This document shows, in pieces, positions 1-6,660 of a stretch of DNA of 13,464 nucleotides. Where the stretch lies: assembly GCA_030831375.1 (NCBI GenBank), contig JAURLF010000196.1, positions 1 through 13,464 on the forward strand. The letters run 5' to 3'. Below the pieces are notes generated by a model. That model had not been told where the DNA came from. It saw only the letters and a program-made list of their open reading frames with translations, and searched no databases. Position numbers and translations under genes: made by a program. Each line of letters opens with the position of its first letter. The stretch's first letter is position 1. Source of the stretch: Gaiellales bacterium. Lineage in GTDB: Bacteria > Actinomycetota > Thermoleophilia > Gaiellales > F1-60-MAGs149.

Positions 1-660
1 ATCCCCGTGATGGCGAAGGCCCGCATCGGCCACTTCGTCGAGGCGCAGGTGCTCGAGAGCCTCGAGGTCGACTACATCGACGAGTCCGAGGTGCTGACGC
101 CCGCCGACGAGGCGCACCACATCGACAAGTGGAAGTTCACCGTGCCGTTCGTGTGCGGTGCGACGAACCTCGGCGAGGCGCTGCGCCGCGTCGGCGAGGG
201 CGCCGCGATGATCCGCTCGAAGGGCGAGGCCGGCACCGGAGACGTCGTGGAGGCGGTCCGCCACATCCGCTCGATCACCGGCGAGATCCGCCGGCTCCAG
301 GGCATGGACCCCGACGAGCTCTACACGCGCGCCAAGGAGCTGCAGGCGCCGCTCGAGCTCGTGCAGGAGACCGCGCGGCTCGGCCGGCTGCCCGTCGTGC
401 TGTTCACCGCGGGCGGCGTCGCCACCCCGGCGGACGCGGCGCTGATGATGCAGCTCGGCTCCGACGGCGTCTTCGTCGGCTCCGGCATCTTCAAGAGCGG
501 CGACCCCGCCAAGCGCGCCCGCGCAGTGGTCGAGGCCGTCACGCACTATCGCGACGCCGCCAAGATCGCCGAGGTCTCGAAGGGCCTCGGTGAGGCGATG
601 GTCGGCCGCAGCGCCAAGTCGATCCCCGAGGCGGAGCTGCTCGCCGGACGTGGCTGGTAG
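1..660 (+). CDS. pdxS: Pyridoxal 5'-phosphate synthase, lyase/synthase subunit PdxS (5' end outside window)
   Basis: PdxS (Pdx1) is a (beta/alpha)8-barrel enzyme that condenses ribose 5-phosphate, glyceraldehyde 3-phosphate and ammonia from PdxT into pyridoxal 5'-phosphate in the cytosol. The frame is open from base 1 and encodes the last 219 residues. Visible family signatures are PVMAKARIGHFVEAQ at the left edge, DYIDESEVLTPADE, VPFVCG, the phosphate-binding SKGEAGTG, AAGGVATPADAALMMQLG-like sequence (here TAGGVATPADAAL) and FVGSGIFKS. The lysines in codon 6 (VMAK) and codon 74 (RSKGEAG) are 68 residues apart, as are the two Schiff-base lysines K81 and K149 of the B. subtilis enzyme. By that spacing about 75 N-terminal residues are missing. 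The C-terminus LLAGRGW is intact. Its stop overlaps the proposed pdxT start by 11 bp, so the two are probably translationally coupled. Confidence 0.97.
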   Translation: MPVMAKARIGHFVEAQVLESLEVDYIDESEVLTPADEAHHIDKWKFTVPFVCGATNLGEALRRVGEGAAMIRSKGEAGTGDVVEAVRHIRSITGEIRRLQGMDPDELYTRAKELQAPLELVQETARLGRLPVVLFTAGGVATPADAALMMQLGSDGVFVGSGIFKSGDPAKRARAVVEAVTHYRDAAKIAEVSKGLGEAMVGRSAKSIPEAELLAGRGW

Positions 661-1237
661 CGCGCCGCGCGTCGGCGTGCTCGCCCTGCAGGGCGCCTTC
701 CGGGAGCACGTCCACGCGCTCGGGCGCCTGGGCGCCGATGCGGTCGAGGTGCGCGTCCCCGCCGACCTCGAGGGTCTCGACGCGCTCGTGCTGCCGGGCG
801 GCGAGTCGACGGCGATGGACCTGCTGCTCGACTCCAGCGGCCTGCGCGCCCCGCTGGCGGACCGCATCGGCGCGGGTCTGCCGGTGCTCGGCACCTGCGC
901 GGGGCTGATCCTGCTCGCCACGGACCTCGAGGACGGGGTCGAGGGGCAGCGCACGTTCGCCGCGCTCGACGTGACCGCGCTGCGCAACGGCTACGGCCGC
1001 CAGGTGCGCTCCTTCGAGGCGGACCTCGCCGTCGCCGGCGAGGAGGCGCCGATGCGGGGCGTCTTCATCCGCGCGCCGCGCATCACGCGCACCGGCCCGG
1101 ACGTGGAGGTGCTCGCCGAGCTCGACGGCGAGCCCGTCTGCGTGCGCTCGGGCCCTATCATGGCGGCGACGTTCCACCCCGAGCTGACCGGCGACGACCG
1201 GCTGCACGCCCGCTTCCTCGCGGGCCTGCCCGCCTGA
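650..1237 (+). CDS. pdxT: Pyridoxal 5'-phosphate synthase, glutaminase subunit PdxT
   Basis: PdxT is the class I glutamine amidotransferase that hydrolyses glutamine and channels ammonia to PdxS. The 195-residue product matches the usual family length of about 190-200. The N-terminus reads RVGVLALQGAFREH, close to the typical family start. The oxyanion region LPGGEST lies at residues 48-54, the nucleophile is C83 in GTCAG, and FHPEL supplies H176 and E178 to complete the Cys-His-Glu triad. I chose GTG at 650 because the family has only a few residues before the first beta strand. A weak GGAG (633-636) lies 13 nt upstream. The in-frame ATG further upstream at 590 would add 20 residues unlike the family and read deep into pdxS. 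The gene overlaps pdxS by 11 bp. Confidence 0.95.
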   Translation: MAGSAPRVGVLALQGAFREHVHALGRLGADAVEVRVPADLEGLDALVLPGGESTAMDLLLDSSGLRAPLADRIGAGLPVLGTCAGLILLATDLEDGVEGQRTFAALDVTALRNGYGRQVRSFEADLAVAGEEAPMRGVFIRAPRITRTGPDVEVLAELDGEPVCVRSGPIMAATFHPELTGDDRLHARFLAGLPA

Positions 1238-1244
1238 GACGAAC

Positions 1245-1250
1245 GGAGGA
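1245..1250 (+). promoter_or_regulatory. Strong Shine-Dalgarno site of yebC
   Basis: GGAGGA lies 6 nt before the ATG at 1257, in the 19-bp gap after pdxT. It is the clearest ribosome binding site in the window and fixes the yebC start. Most other genes here either overlap their upstream neighbour or appear leaderless. Confidence 0.8.
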
Positions 1251-1256
1251 CCCGCG

Positions 1257-1997
1257 ATGTCCGGCCATTCCAAGTGGTCCACCATCAAGCACAAGAAGGC
1301 CGCGACCGACAAGAAGCGCGGCCAGATGTTCTCGAAGCTGACGCGCGCGATCATGGTCGCCGCCAAGGAGGGCGGTCCCGACCCGGACGGCAACGCGGCG
1401 CTCGCCAATGCGATCGCGAAGGCGAAGGCGTACTCGCTGCCGAAGGACAACATCGAGCGCGCGATCCAGAAGGGCGCCGGCGGCGGCGAGGGCGAGCACT
1501 ACGAGACCGTCGTCTACGAGGGCTTCGGCCCGGGCGGGGCGGCGCTGGTCGTCGAGGCGCTGACCGACAACCGCAACCGCACGGCCGCGAACGTCCGCAG
1601 CATCTTCACGAAGGCCGGCTCGTCGCTCGGAAACCCGGGCTCCGTGGCCTGGAAGTTCGACAAGAAGGGGCTCATCGCGCTCGAGGGCGTCGCCGACGCC
1701 GACGAGCTGCTCTTGGCCGCGGCGGACGCGGGCGCCGAGGACGCCGACGGCGAGGACGGTGCGTACACGGTCACGACCGACCCGGCCGCGCTCGGCGCCG
1801 TGCGAGACGCGCTCGAGGCGGCCGGCTACGCGATCGCGAGCGCCGAGTTGACGCTGGTCGCGAAGCAGCCCGCCGCGGTCGAGGCCGAGGAGGCGCGCAG
1901 GCTGCTCAAGCTCGTCGACGCCCTCGAGGACGACGATGACGTGCAGGACGTCGTCTTCGACGCCGAGATCCCGGACGACGTCCTCGCCGAGCAGTAG
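1257..1997 (+). CDS. yebC: YebC/PmpR family (TACO1-like) regulatory protein
   Basis: The 246-residue protein has the diagnostic family N-terminus GHSKWSTIKHKKAATDKKRG at residues 3-22. It continues with the expected AKAKAYSLPKDNIERAI segment, YEGFGPGG, and NRNRTAANVRSIFTKAGSSLG. It ends in the usual acidic tail (LEDDDDVQDVV then DAEIPDD). Length fits the family's 240-250 residues. Family members have been described as DNA-binding regulators (PmpR) and, for YebC and mitochondrial TACO1, as factors helping translation of difficult sequences such as proline runs. The sequence alone does not decide between these roles. The start is set by GGAGGA at 1245-1250. In many actinobacteria this gene directly precedes ruvC; here two genes intervene. 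Confidence 0.95.
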   Translation: MSGHSKWSTIKHKKAATDKKRGQMFSKLTRAIMVAAKEGGPDPDGNAALANAIAKAKAYSLPKDNIERAIQKGAGGGEGEHYETVVYEGFGPGGAALVVEALTDNRNRTAANVRSIFTKAGSSLGNPGSVAWKFDKKGLIALEGVADADELLLAAADAGAEDADGEDGAYTVTTDPAALGAVRDALEAAGYAIASAELTLVAKQPAAVEAEEARRLLKLVDALEDDDDVQDVVFDAEIPDDVLAEQ

Positions 1998-2004
1998 CCC
2001 GGAC

Positions 2005-2946
2005 GTGGCCGCGCCCGTCATCCTCGACTGCGATCCGGGGATCGACGACGCCGTCGCGATCCTGCTCGCGCTCGCCAGCCCGGAGCTCGACCTGCTCGCC
2101 GTCACGACCGTCGCCGGCAACGTGCCGCTCGCCAGCACGACCGCGAACGCGCTGCGCGTCCTCGACCTCGCGGGGCGCCCCGACCTGCCGGTCGGGCGCG
2201 GCGCCGAGCGCAGCCTCGTGCACCTGCCCGCCGACGACTCGAAGGAGACGCACGGCGAGAGCGGCCTGGACGGCTCCGGCCTGCCCGAGCCCTCCCGGGG
2301 TCCGGGTCCCGAGCACGCCGTCGACCTGATCGCGCGGCTCGCGCTCGACCGGCCCGGCGAGGTCACGCTGTGCGCGGTCGGGCCGCTCACCAACGTGGCG
2401 CTCCTCGCCGCCCTGCGCCCCGAGGCCTTCCAGGCGCTGCGGCGGATCGTCGTGATGGGCGGCGCGGCCACCGGCGGCAACATGTCGCCGTACGCGGAGT
2501 TCAACGTCTGGTTCGACCCGGAGGCCGCCGCGCGCGTGGTCGCCTCCGCCCACGACCCCGTCCTGGTCGGCCTCGACGTGACCCGTCAGGCGCGGCTGTC
2601 CGCGGCCGACATCGACCGGCTCGCGGAGCTCCCCGTCCTCGGCGGCCCCCTCGCGGGGATGCTGCGCTTCTACATGCGCAAGCACGTCGACTGGTACGGA
2701 GAGGAGGTCGTCTTCCAGCACGACGCCCTCGCCGTCGCCCACCTGGTCGACCCGAGCGTCCTCGAGCTCGCCCACTGCCACGTCGAGGTCGACACCTCGT
2801 TCGGACCGGCCCGTGGCGCCACGCTCGTCGACCGCCTCGGCGTCTTCGGCGGGCATGCGAACGCGCACTGGGCCGTCGATCTCGACGCGGAGCGCTTCCG
2901 CGGCCTCCTGTTCGAGCGGCTCGCGGCGCTCGCCGCGTCGCGCTAG
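2005..2946 (+). CDS. Inosine-uridine preferring nucleoside hydrolase family protein
   Basis: This 313-residue enzyme should hydrolyse the N-glycosidic bond of ribonucleosides to free base and ribose. The hallmark calcium and ribose site DCDPGIDDA is at residues 8-16 (D10, D14, D15). Other expected elements are THGESGL, the VMGGA turn at 150-154, FNVWFD at 166-171 (N167, D171), GLDVTRQA, and QHDALAV with H239 and D240, the latter a likely further metal ligand. GTG at 2005 is chosen because it puts the metal motif seven residues from the N-terminus, as in the family. An ATG at 1936 would run back into yebC. The gene begins 7 bp after yebC with no clear ribosome site, so co-transcription and coupling with pdxST-yebC is likely. 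Base preference (purine, pyrimidine or broad) cannot be told. Its stop overlaps that of the convergent cupin gene by 4 bp. Confidence 0.93.
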   Translation: MAAPVILDCDPGIDDAVAILLALASPELDLLAVTTVAGNVPLASTTANALRVLDLAGRPDLPVGRGAERSLVHLPADDSKETHGESGLDGSGLPEPSRGPGPEHAVDLIARLALDRPGEVTLCAVGPLTNVALLAALRPEAFQALRRIVVMGGAATGGNMSPYAEFNVWFDPEAAARVVASAHDPVLVGLDVTRQARLSAADIDRLAELPVLGGPLAGMLRFYMRKHVDWYGEEVVFQHDALAVAHLVDPSVLELAHCHVEVDTSFGPARGATLVDRLGVFGGHANAHWAVDLDAERFRGLLFERLAALAASR

Positions 2947-3647
2947 CGGGCCGCGGGCGGCGGATCGCCCGGCTGCCACGGCGCGGCCGGGTACTCGGCC
3001 TGGTCGCCGCGGTGCTCGCCGATCGTCAGGATGCGCAGGTCCTGGTCCGTGTCGTTGACGAACTGGTGCGGGCGCTCGGGGCCCTCGCGCTTGGCGAAGA
3101 AGTCGCCCGGGCCGACGCGGAAGGCCTCGCCGCCGACCATCAGGAGCCCCGAACCCGAGAGCACGAGGAAGCACTCCTCCTCCTCGTGGTGCCAGTGGAA
3201 CTTCGTCGAGCGCTCGCCGGGCCGCACGACGTCGACGTTGACGCCGATGCGGCGCAGGCCCGCATGCTCGCCGAGCCGCGTCGACAGGCCGAAGGTCTCA
3301 CCGCCGGGCTCGTACTCGCCCTCCCCGGTGGGGGCCTCCTCGGCGCGGGCCAGCCACGCCGGCCGGCCGTCGGCGCGTTCGCGCAGGCGCTCTGCGGGCC
3401 GCCCGTCGACGGTCGAGACCGCCCACTCGCCGGCGGGCAGCGTGCGCGTCTCGATCCAACGGGACGCTCCCGCGTCCTCGTCGACCTCGACGCAGACCGC
3501 CTCCCACTCGCCCTCGGGTCCGACGAGCAGGAAGGTGCCGTCCCGCCCCGTTGCGCGAACGAGCTCCTCGGCGGCGGCCTCGACGTCGGGCCACCAGCGG
3601 GGGTGGCGCTCGATGAAGGCGATCCTGCGCGCGTGCCGCTCGGCCAT
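2943..3647 (-). CDS. Two-part protein: uncharacterised N-terminal region plus C-terminal cupin
   Basis: The 234-residue protein ends in a cupin barrel at about residues 135-212. Cupin motif 1 reads GERSTKFHWHHEEEECFLVLSGSG, giving metal ligand candidates H151, H153 and E157 or E158. Motif 2 reads VGPGDFFAKREGPERPHQFVN, with ligand candidate H194. This fits a small metal-binding cupin, but not one of known substrate. The first 110 residues (containing HPRWWPDV and FLLVGPEGEWEAV) are not a domain I recognise. The start at 3647 is preferred over an ATG three codons upstream (3656). A TACGAT hexamer overlaps the upstream ATG and lies 7 nt before the downstream one, the spacing of a leaderless start. 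The gene is antisense to its neighbours, divergent from ruvC and convergent with the nucleoside hydrolase. No partner gene reveals its role. Confidence 0.85.
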   Translation of the reverse strand: MAERHARRIAFIERHPRWWPDVEAAAEELVRATGRDGTFLLVGPEGEWEAVCVEVDEDAGASRWIETRTLPAGEWAVSTVDGRPAERLRERADGRPAWLARAEEAPTGEGEYEPGGETFGLSTRLGEHAGLRRIGVNVDVVRPGERSTKFHWHHEEEECFLVLSGSGLLMVGGEAFRVGPGDFFAKREGPERPHQFVNDTDQDLRILTIGEHRGDQAEYPAAPWQPGDPPPAAR

Positions 3648-3654
3648 GCGGCGC

Positions 3655-3660
3655 ATCGTA
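3655..3660 (-). promoter_or_regulatory. Putative leaderless -10 element for the cupin gene
   Basis: On the minus strand TACGAT (a TAnnnT hexamer) is followed by 7 nt and then the ATG at 3647. This spacing would place the transcription start at or next to the A of ATG. No convincing -35 box is seen. It overlaps the alternative ATG at 3656. Confidence 0.5.
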
Positions 3661-3663
3661 GGC

Positions 3664-3681
3664 CACCGGTGCGGCGACCGG
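3664..3681. promoter_or_regulatory. Palindrome and inverted repeat between divergent cupin and ruvC promoters
   Basis: The centre of the 55-bp divergent region holds a perfect 8-bp palindrome CACCGGTG (3664-3671). Overlapping it is an inverted repeat CCGGT-N6-ACCGG (3666-3670 and 3677-3681). It lies between the two outward -10 elements and could be an operator. In such GC-rich DNA short palindromes arise easily, so this is only a candidate. Confidence 0.3.
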
Positions 3682-3690
3682 GGCTGTTCG

Positions 3691-3696
3691 TAGACT
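3691..3696 (+). promoter_or_regulatory. Putative leaderless -10 element for the ruvCAB operon
   Basis: TAGACT is followed by 6 nt (CAGTCC) and then the ATG of ruvC at 3703. Transcription would start at the ATG itself. No Shine-Dalgarno sequence precedes this ATG, which agrees with leaderless translation. The same TAG-nn-T N6 start pattern occurs at queA and recJ. Confidence 0.6.
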
Positions 3697-3702
3697 CAGT
3701 CC

Positions 3703-4209
3703 ATGGTGATCCTCGGGCTCGACCCGGGCACGGCGGCGACCGGCTGGGGCGTCGTCCGCGCCGAGGGCAGCCGGCTCCGGTCGGTCGACTACGGGTGCAT
3801 CCGCACCGATGCGCACACGCCGCCGGAGGAGCGCCTCGCGGTCATCGCGCGCGCCCTCGACGACCTGCTCGAGCGCCATGCCCCCGACGCGGTCGCCGTC
3901 GAGGAGGTCTACGTCGGCGGCAATCCGCGCACCGCGCTCGCCGTCGGCCAGGCCCGCGGCGCCGCCCTGACCATGGCCGGACTGCGCCACATCGCCGTCG
4001 CCGAGTACTCGGTGTCGGCGATCAAGACCGCGGTCTCCGGCTACGGGCGCGCCGACAAGCGCCAGGTGCAGCAGATGGTCGGCGCCGTCCTCGGCCTCGC
4101 CGCGCCGCCGAGCCCCGACCACGCCGCCGACGCGCTCGCCGCGGCGATCTGCCACGCGGGGCAGGGGCCGCTCCAGCAGCGGCTGCGGGCGGCGGGGGCC
4201 CGACGGTGA
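3703..4209 (+). CDS. ruvC: Holliday junction endonuclease RuvC
   Basis: RuvC is the dimeric RNase H-fold resolvase that nicks Holliday junctions in the RuvABC complex. The 168-residue protein begins MVILGLDPGTAATGWG with catalytic D7. The second acidic residue is E67 in VEEVYVGGNPRTAL. The C-terminal cluster PDHAADALAAAICH provides H140 and D143. E. coli has aspartate at the position of H140; the Thermus thermophilus enzyme has histidine there, so this is an accepted family variant and not a loss. GQARGAAL and YGRADKRQVQQMV are also typical. The ATG at 3703 is supported both by the family N-terminus and by the TAGACT element 6 nt upstream. Its TGA overlaps the ruvA GTG (GTGA at 4206-4209). 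Confidence 0.97.
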   Translation: MVILGLDPGTAATGWGVVRAEGSRLRSVDYGCIRTDAHTPPEERLAVIARALDDLLERHAPDAVAVEEVYVGGNPRTALAVGQARGAALTMAGLRHIAVAEYSVSAIKTAVSGYGRADKRQVQQMVGAVLGLAAPPSPDHAADALAAAICHAGQGPLQQRLRAAGARR

Positions 4210-4793
4210 TCGCGCACGTGCGCGGGACCGTCGCCGACCGCGACGGCGACACCGTCGTCGTCGACGTCGCCGGCGTCGGCTACGAGCTGATCGCGACGAT
4301 GTCCGCGCTGGTCCTCTGCGAGCCGGGCCGCGACGTGGCCGTGCCGACGTACCTGCACGTGCGCGAGGACGCCATGCAGCTGTACGGGTTCGGCGGCGAG
4401 GCCGAGCGGCGCATCTTCCGCCTCCTGATCGGCGTCAACGGCGTCGGGCCGAAGCTCGCCCTGGCGATCGTGTCCGCGCACGAGCCGGCCCGCATCGAGA
4501 GCGCCGTCCTCGCCGGCGACGTGGCGCTCCTCTCGAGCGTCTCCGGCGTGGGCCGCAAGACGGCCGAGCGGATCTGCCTGGACCTGAAGGACCGCATCGA
4601 CGGGGCCGGCGCCGCGCCGTCGCCCGCGGGCGGCGCGGCGGGCGCGGACGACCCGCACCGCGCGGCGCGCGAGGCGCTCGTCGCGCTCGGCTACGCCGCG
4701 TCCGACGCGGAGGCGGCGCTCGCCGGTGCGGACGGCTCCGTCGAGGAACGCGTCAAGGCCGGCCTCGCCGCCCTCGGCGGGGTGCGCGGATGA
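4206..4793 (+). CDS. ruvA: Holliday junction branch migration complex subunit RuvA
   Basis: RuvA forms the tetrameric platform that binds the junction and loads two RuvB rings. The 195-residue product is near the normal length of about 200. Residues 1-62 form the OB fold, beginning VIAHVRGTV and including VDVAGVGYEL and YLHVREDAMQLYGF. The middle domain has two helix-hairpin-helix motifs, LIGVNGVGPKLAL and LSSVSGVGRKTAERI. An Ala/Gly/Pro-rich linker leads to the RuvB-binding C-terminal domain (REALVALGYAASDAEAAL). The GTG start at 4206 overlaps the ruvC stop by 4 bp, and the stop overlaps the ruvB ATG by 4 bp (ATGA), so the three proteins are coupled in translation. The same frame is open far upstream, but that stretch is a shadow of the preceding genes. 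Confidence 0.97.
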   Translation: MIAHVRGTVADRDGDTVVVDVAGVGYELIATMSALVLCEPGRDVAVPTYLHVREDAMQLYGFGGEAERRIFRLLIGVNGVGPKLALAIVSAHEPARIESAVLAGDVALLSSVSGVGRKTAERICLDLKDRIDGAGAAPSPAGGAAGADDPHRAAREALVALGYAASDAEAALAGADGSVEERVKAGLAALGGVRG

Positions 4794-5815
4794 CGGACGA
4801 CCACCGCCTCACCGACGGCGAGGAGGAACCCGGCGAGGGCGAGGTCGAGGGCGGACTCCGGCCGCGCCGCCTCGACGAGTTCGTCGGGCAGGAGCACGCC
4901 GTGCGCCAGCTCGAGACGTTCGTGGCCGCCGCGCGCGGGCGCGGCGAGCCCTGCGACCACGTCCTGCTCGCGGGACCGCCCGGGCTCGGCAAGACGAGCC
5001 TCGCGCACATCGTCGCCGTCGAGATGGGCAGCCGCATCCACACCATCTCCGGGCCCGCGCTCGAGCGCAAGGGCGACATCGCGTCGATCCTGACCGCGCT
5101 CGAGCCCCGCGACGTCCTCTTCGTCGACGAGGTGCACCGCCTGCCGCGCGCGATCGAGGAGCTCCTGTACCCGGCGATGGAGGACGGCGCGATCGACATC
5201 GTGATCGGGCAGGGGCCGGGTGCCCGCACCCTGCGGCTCGACCTCGCGCCCTTCACGCTCGTCGGCGCCACCACGCGGGCAGGCCTGCTGACCACGCCGA
5301 TGCGCGACCGCTTCGGCATCTCGCTGCGGCTCGAGCACTACGCCCCCGATGAGCTCGTGCTGATCGTGCGTCGCTCCGCCGGCATCCTCGAGGTCGACCT
5401 CGACGACGAGGCGGCGACCGAGATCGCGCGCCGGTCGCGCGGCACGCCGCGCGTCGCCAACCGCATCCTGCGACGCGTCCGCGACGTCGCGCAGGTGCGC
5501 GGCTGGGCGCTCGTTGACCGCGGGGGCGCGCTCGAGGCGCTCGACCTGCTCGGCGTCGACGAGGACGGCCTCGACCGCGCCGACCGCGAGTACCTGCGCG
5601 CCGTCGCCGAGCGCTTCGGGGGTGGACCCGTCGGCCTCAACACGCTCGCCGTCGCCCTCGGCGAGGACGCGGGCACGCTCGAGGAGGTCTACGAGCCGTA
5701 CCTGATCCAGCAGGGCCTGATCCAGCGCACCGCGCGCGGGCGCGTCCTGACGGAGCGCGGGCGCGCGCTGACGGGGATGCCGGCGGACCCGGGGCTGCCG
5801 AGCCTGCTCGACTAG
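4790..5815 (+). CDS. ruvB: Holliday junction DNA helicase RuvB
   Basis: RuvB is the AAA+ motor that pumps DNA through the RuvA-junction complex. The 341-residue protein has LRPRRLDEFVGQEHAV near the N-terminus, Walker A AGPPGLGKTS (K68, T69) and Walker B LFVDEVHRL (D113, E114). Sensor 1 is GATTRAG (159-165), and PMRDRFG contains R174, which corresponds to the known arginine finger. Sensor 2 is in SRGTPRVANRILRRVRD. The C-terminal winged helix ends with YEPYLIQQGLIQRTARGR. About 20 acidic, poorly conserved residues precede the core, common in actinobacterial RuvB. The ATG at 4790 is fixed by the 4-bp overlap with ruvA. One base separates its stop from that of the convergent ion channel gene. 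Confidence 0.98.
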   Translation: MTDDHRLTDGEEEPGEGEVEGGLRPRRLDEFVGQEHAVRQLETFVAAARGRGEPCDHVLLAGPPGLGKTSLAHIVAVEMGSRIHTISGPALERKGDIASILTALEPRDVLFVDEVHRLPRAIEELLYPAMEDGAIDIVIGQGPGARTLRLDLAPFTLVGATTRAGLLTTPMRDRFGISLRLEHYAPDELVLIVRRSAGILEVDLDDEAATEIARRSRGTPRVANRILRRVRDVAQVRGWALVDRGGALEALDLLGVDEDGLDRADREYLRAVAERFGGGPVGLNTLAVALGEDAGTLEEVYEPYLIQQGLIQRTARGRVLTERGRALTGMPADPGLPSLLD

Positions 5816-5816
5816 G

Positions 5817-6653
5817 TCAGGAGCCGCGCCGCTCACGGTCGACGCGCAGGCTGTGCTCGACGGCTTCGAGCGCCTCCCGCAGGGCGCGGATGCGCCCCTC
5901 GATGTCCGCCGTGTCGCCGCCGGCGCGGATCCGCTCCTCCTCGCGCACCTCCTCGAGGCTGCCGATCATGATCCCGAGCAGCAGGTTCAGGACGACGAAC
6001 GTGCCGACGAGGATGAAGGACAGGAAGAACAGGATCGCCGCGAACGGGCGCGCCTCGAACACCGTCGCGAACAGCGAGTTCCAGCCCTCGAGGGTGAGGA
6101 TGCTGAAGAGCGTCAGGCTGGCGAGGCCGATGTTGCCCCAGTTGGCCGGGTCGACGTCGGCGAAGAGGGTCCAGCCGATCATGCCGTAGAGGAAGACCAG
6201 GAGGACCGTGATGATGCCGAGGCCCGTGGCGGGCCGGATCGCGCGCGCGGCGCCGCGCAGGAGCACGCGCACGTCGGGCAGCGACTTGAGCAGGCGCGCG
6301 ACGCGCAGGAGCCGCAGGATCCGCAGGAGCGCGGCGTTCTCGCGCACTCCGGGCACGAACAGCGCCGCGATGATGACGAAGTCGAACAGGTTCCAGCCGG
6401 ACCGGAAGAAGCGCTGCGGGCGCGAGCCGTAGGCGAGGATCCGGATCGCGAGCTCGACGACGAAGACCGCCGTGAAGGCGTAGTTGACGGCCTGCAGCGG
6501 GTCCGCATAGCGGTCCATCGCGCCGCCGAACGTCTCGACCGCGAGGACGACCGCGTTGAGCAGGATGACCGCGACGATCGCGTTCTGGAACCGCTCGGAA
6601 TCCGCGATCCGCTGGAAGCGGGCAGAGAAGGCGCCGGTCGACGTGCCGTCCAC
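5817..6653 (-). CDS. Bacterial voltage-gated cation channel (NaChBac/NavAb type), possibly calcium-selective
   Basis: This is a 278-residue single-domain, six-segment channel expected to work as a homotetramer in the inner membrane. Approximate segments are S1 22-42, S2 52-75 (E67), S3 85-101 (D91), S4 about 108-124, S5 143-165, pore 176-195 and S6 205-231. S4 carries charge every third residue: R111, R114, R117, R120, K123. The pore helix and filter FSILTLEGWNS (E189, G190, W191) replace the TLESWSM of NavAb. Glycine at the fourth filter position is the feature linked to calcium selectivity in the native prokaryotic channel CavMr and in eukaryotic Cav domains. S6 contains VVLNLLLGIMIGSLEEV. 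The tail at 245-272 looks like the C-terminal coiled coil of this family. There is no potassium filter (TVGYG). GTG at 6653 lies 7 nt after TATCCT. The gene stands alone, antisense between ruvB and queA. Confidence 0.92.
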   Translation of the reverse strand: MDGTSTGAFSARFQRIADSERFQNAIVAVILLNAVVLAVETFGGAMDRYADPLQAVNYAFTAVFVVELAIRILAYGSRPQRFFRSGWNLFDFVIIAALFVPGVRENAALLRILRLLRVARLLKSLPDVRVLLRGAARAIRPATGLGIITVLLVFLYGMIGWTLFADVDPANWGNIGLASLTLFSILTLEGWNSLFATVFEARPFAAILFFLSFILVGTFVVLNLLLGIMIGSLEEVREEERIRAGGDTADIEGRIRALREALEAVEHSLRVDRERRGS

Positions 6654-6660
6654 GGCCGGC

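Noticed and set aside
590..649. Upstream ATG for pdxT at 590
   Set aside because: It would add 20 Arg/Ser/Pro-rich residues and overlap pdxS by 71 bp. The family starts just before RVGVLALQG, which fits GTG at 650.
1936..2004. Upstream ATG for the nucleoside hydrolase at 1936
   Set aside because: It would place 23 Ser/Thr/Arg-rich residues before a motif that is always near the N-terminus, inside the yebC end. GTG at 2005 fits better.
2370..4205. Long plus-strand extension of the ruvA frame upstream to about 2370
   Set aside because: The extension is Arg/Pro/Ala-rich noise running across the nucleoside hydrolase, the antisense cupin gene and ruvC. Homology of RuvA begins exactly at the GTG at 4206.
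5817..6653. Potassium channel interpretation of the six-transmembrane protein
   Set aside because: There is no TVGYG or similar potassium filter. The pore reads TLEGWNS, with the Nav/Cav-type E and W.
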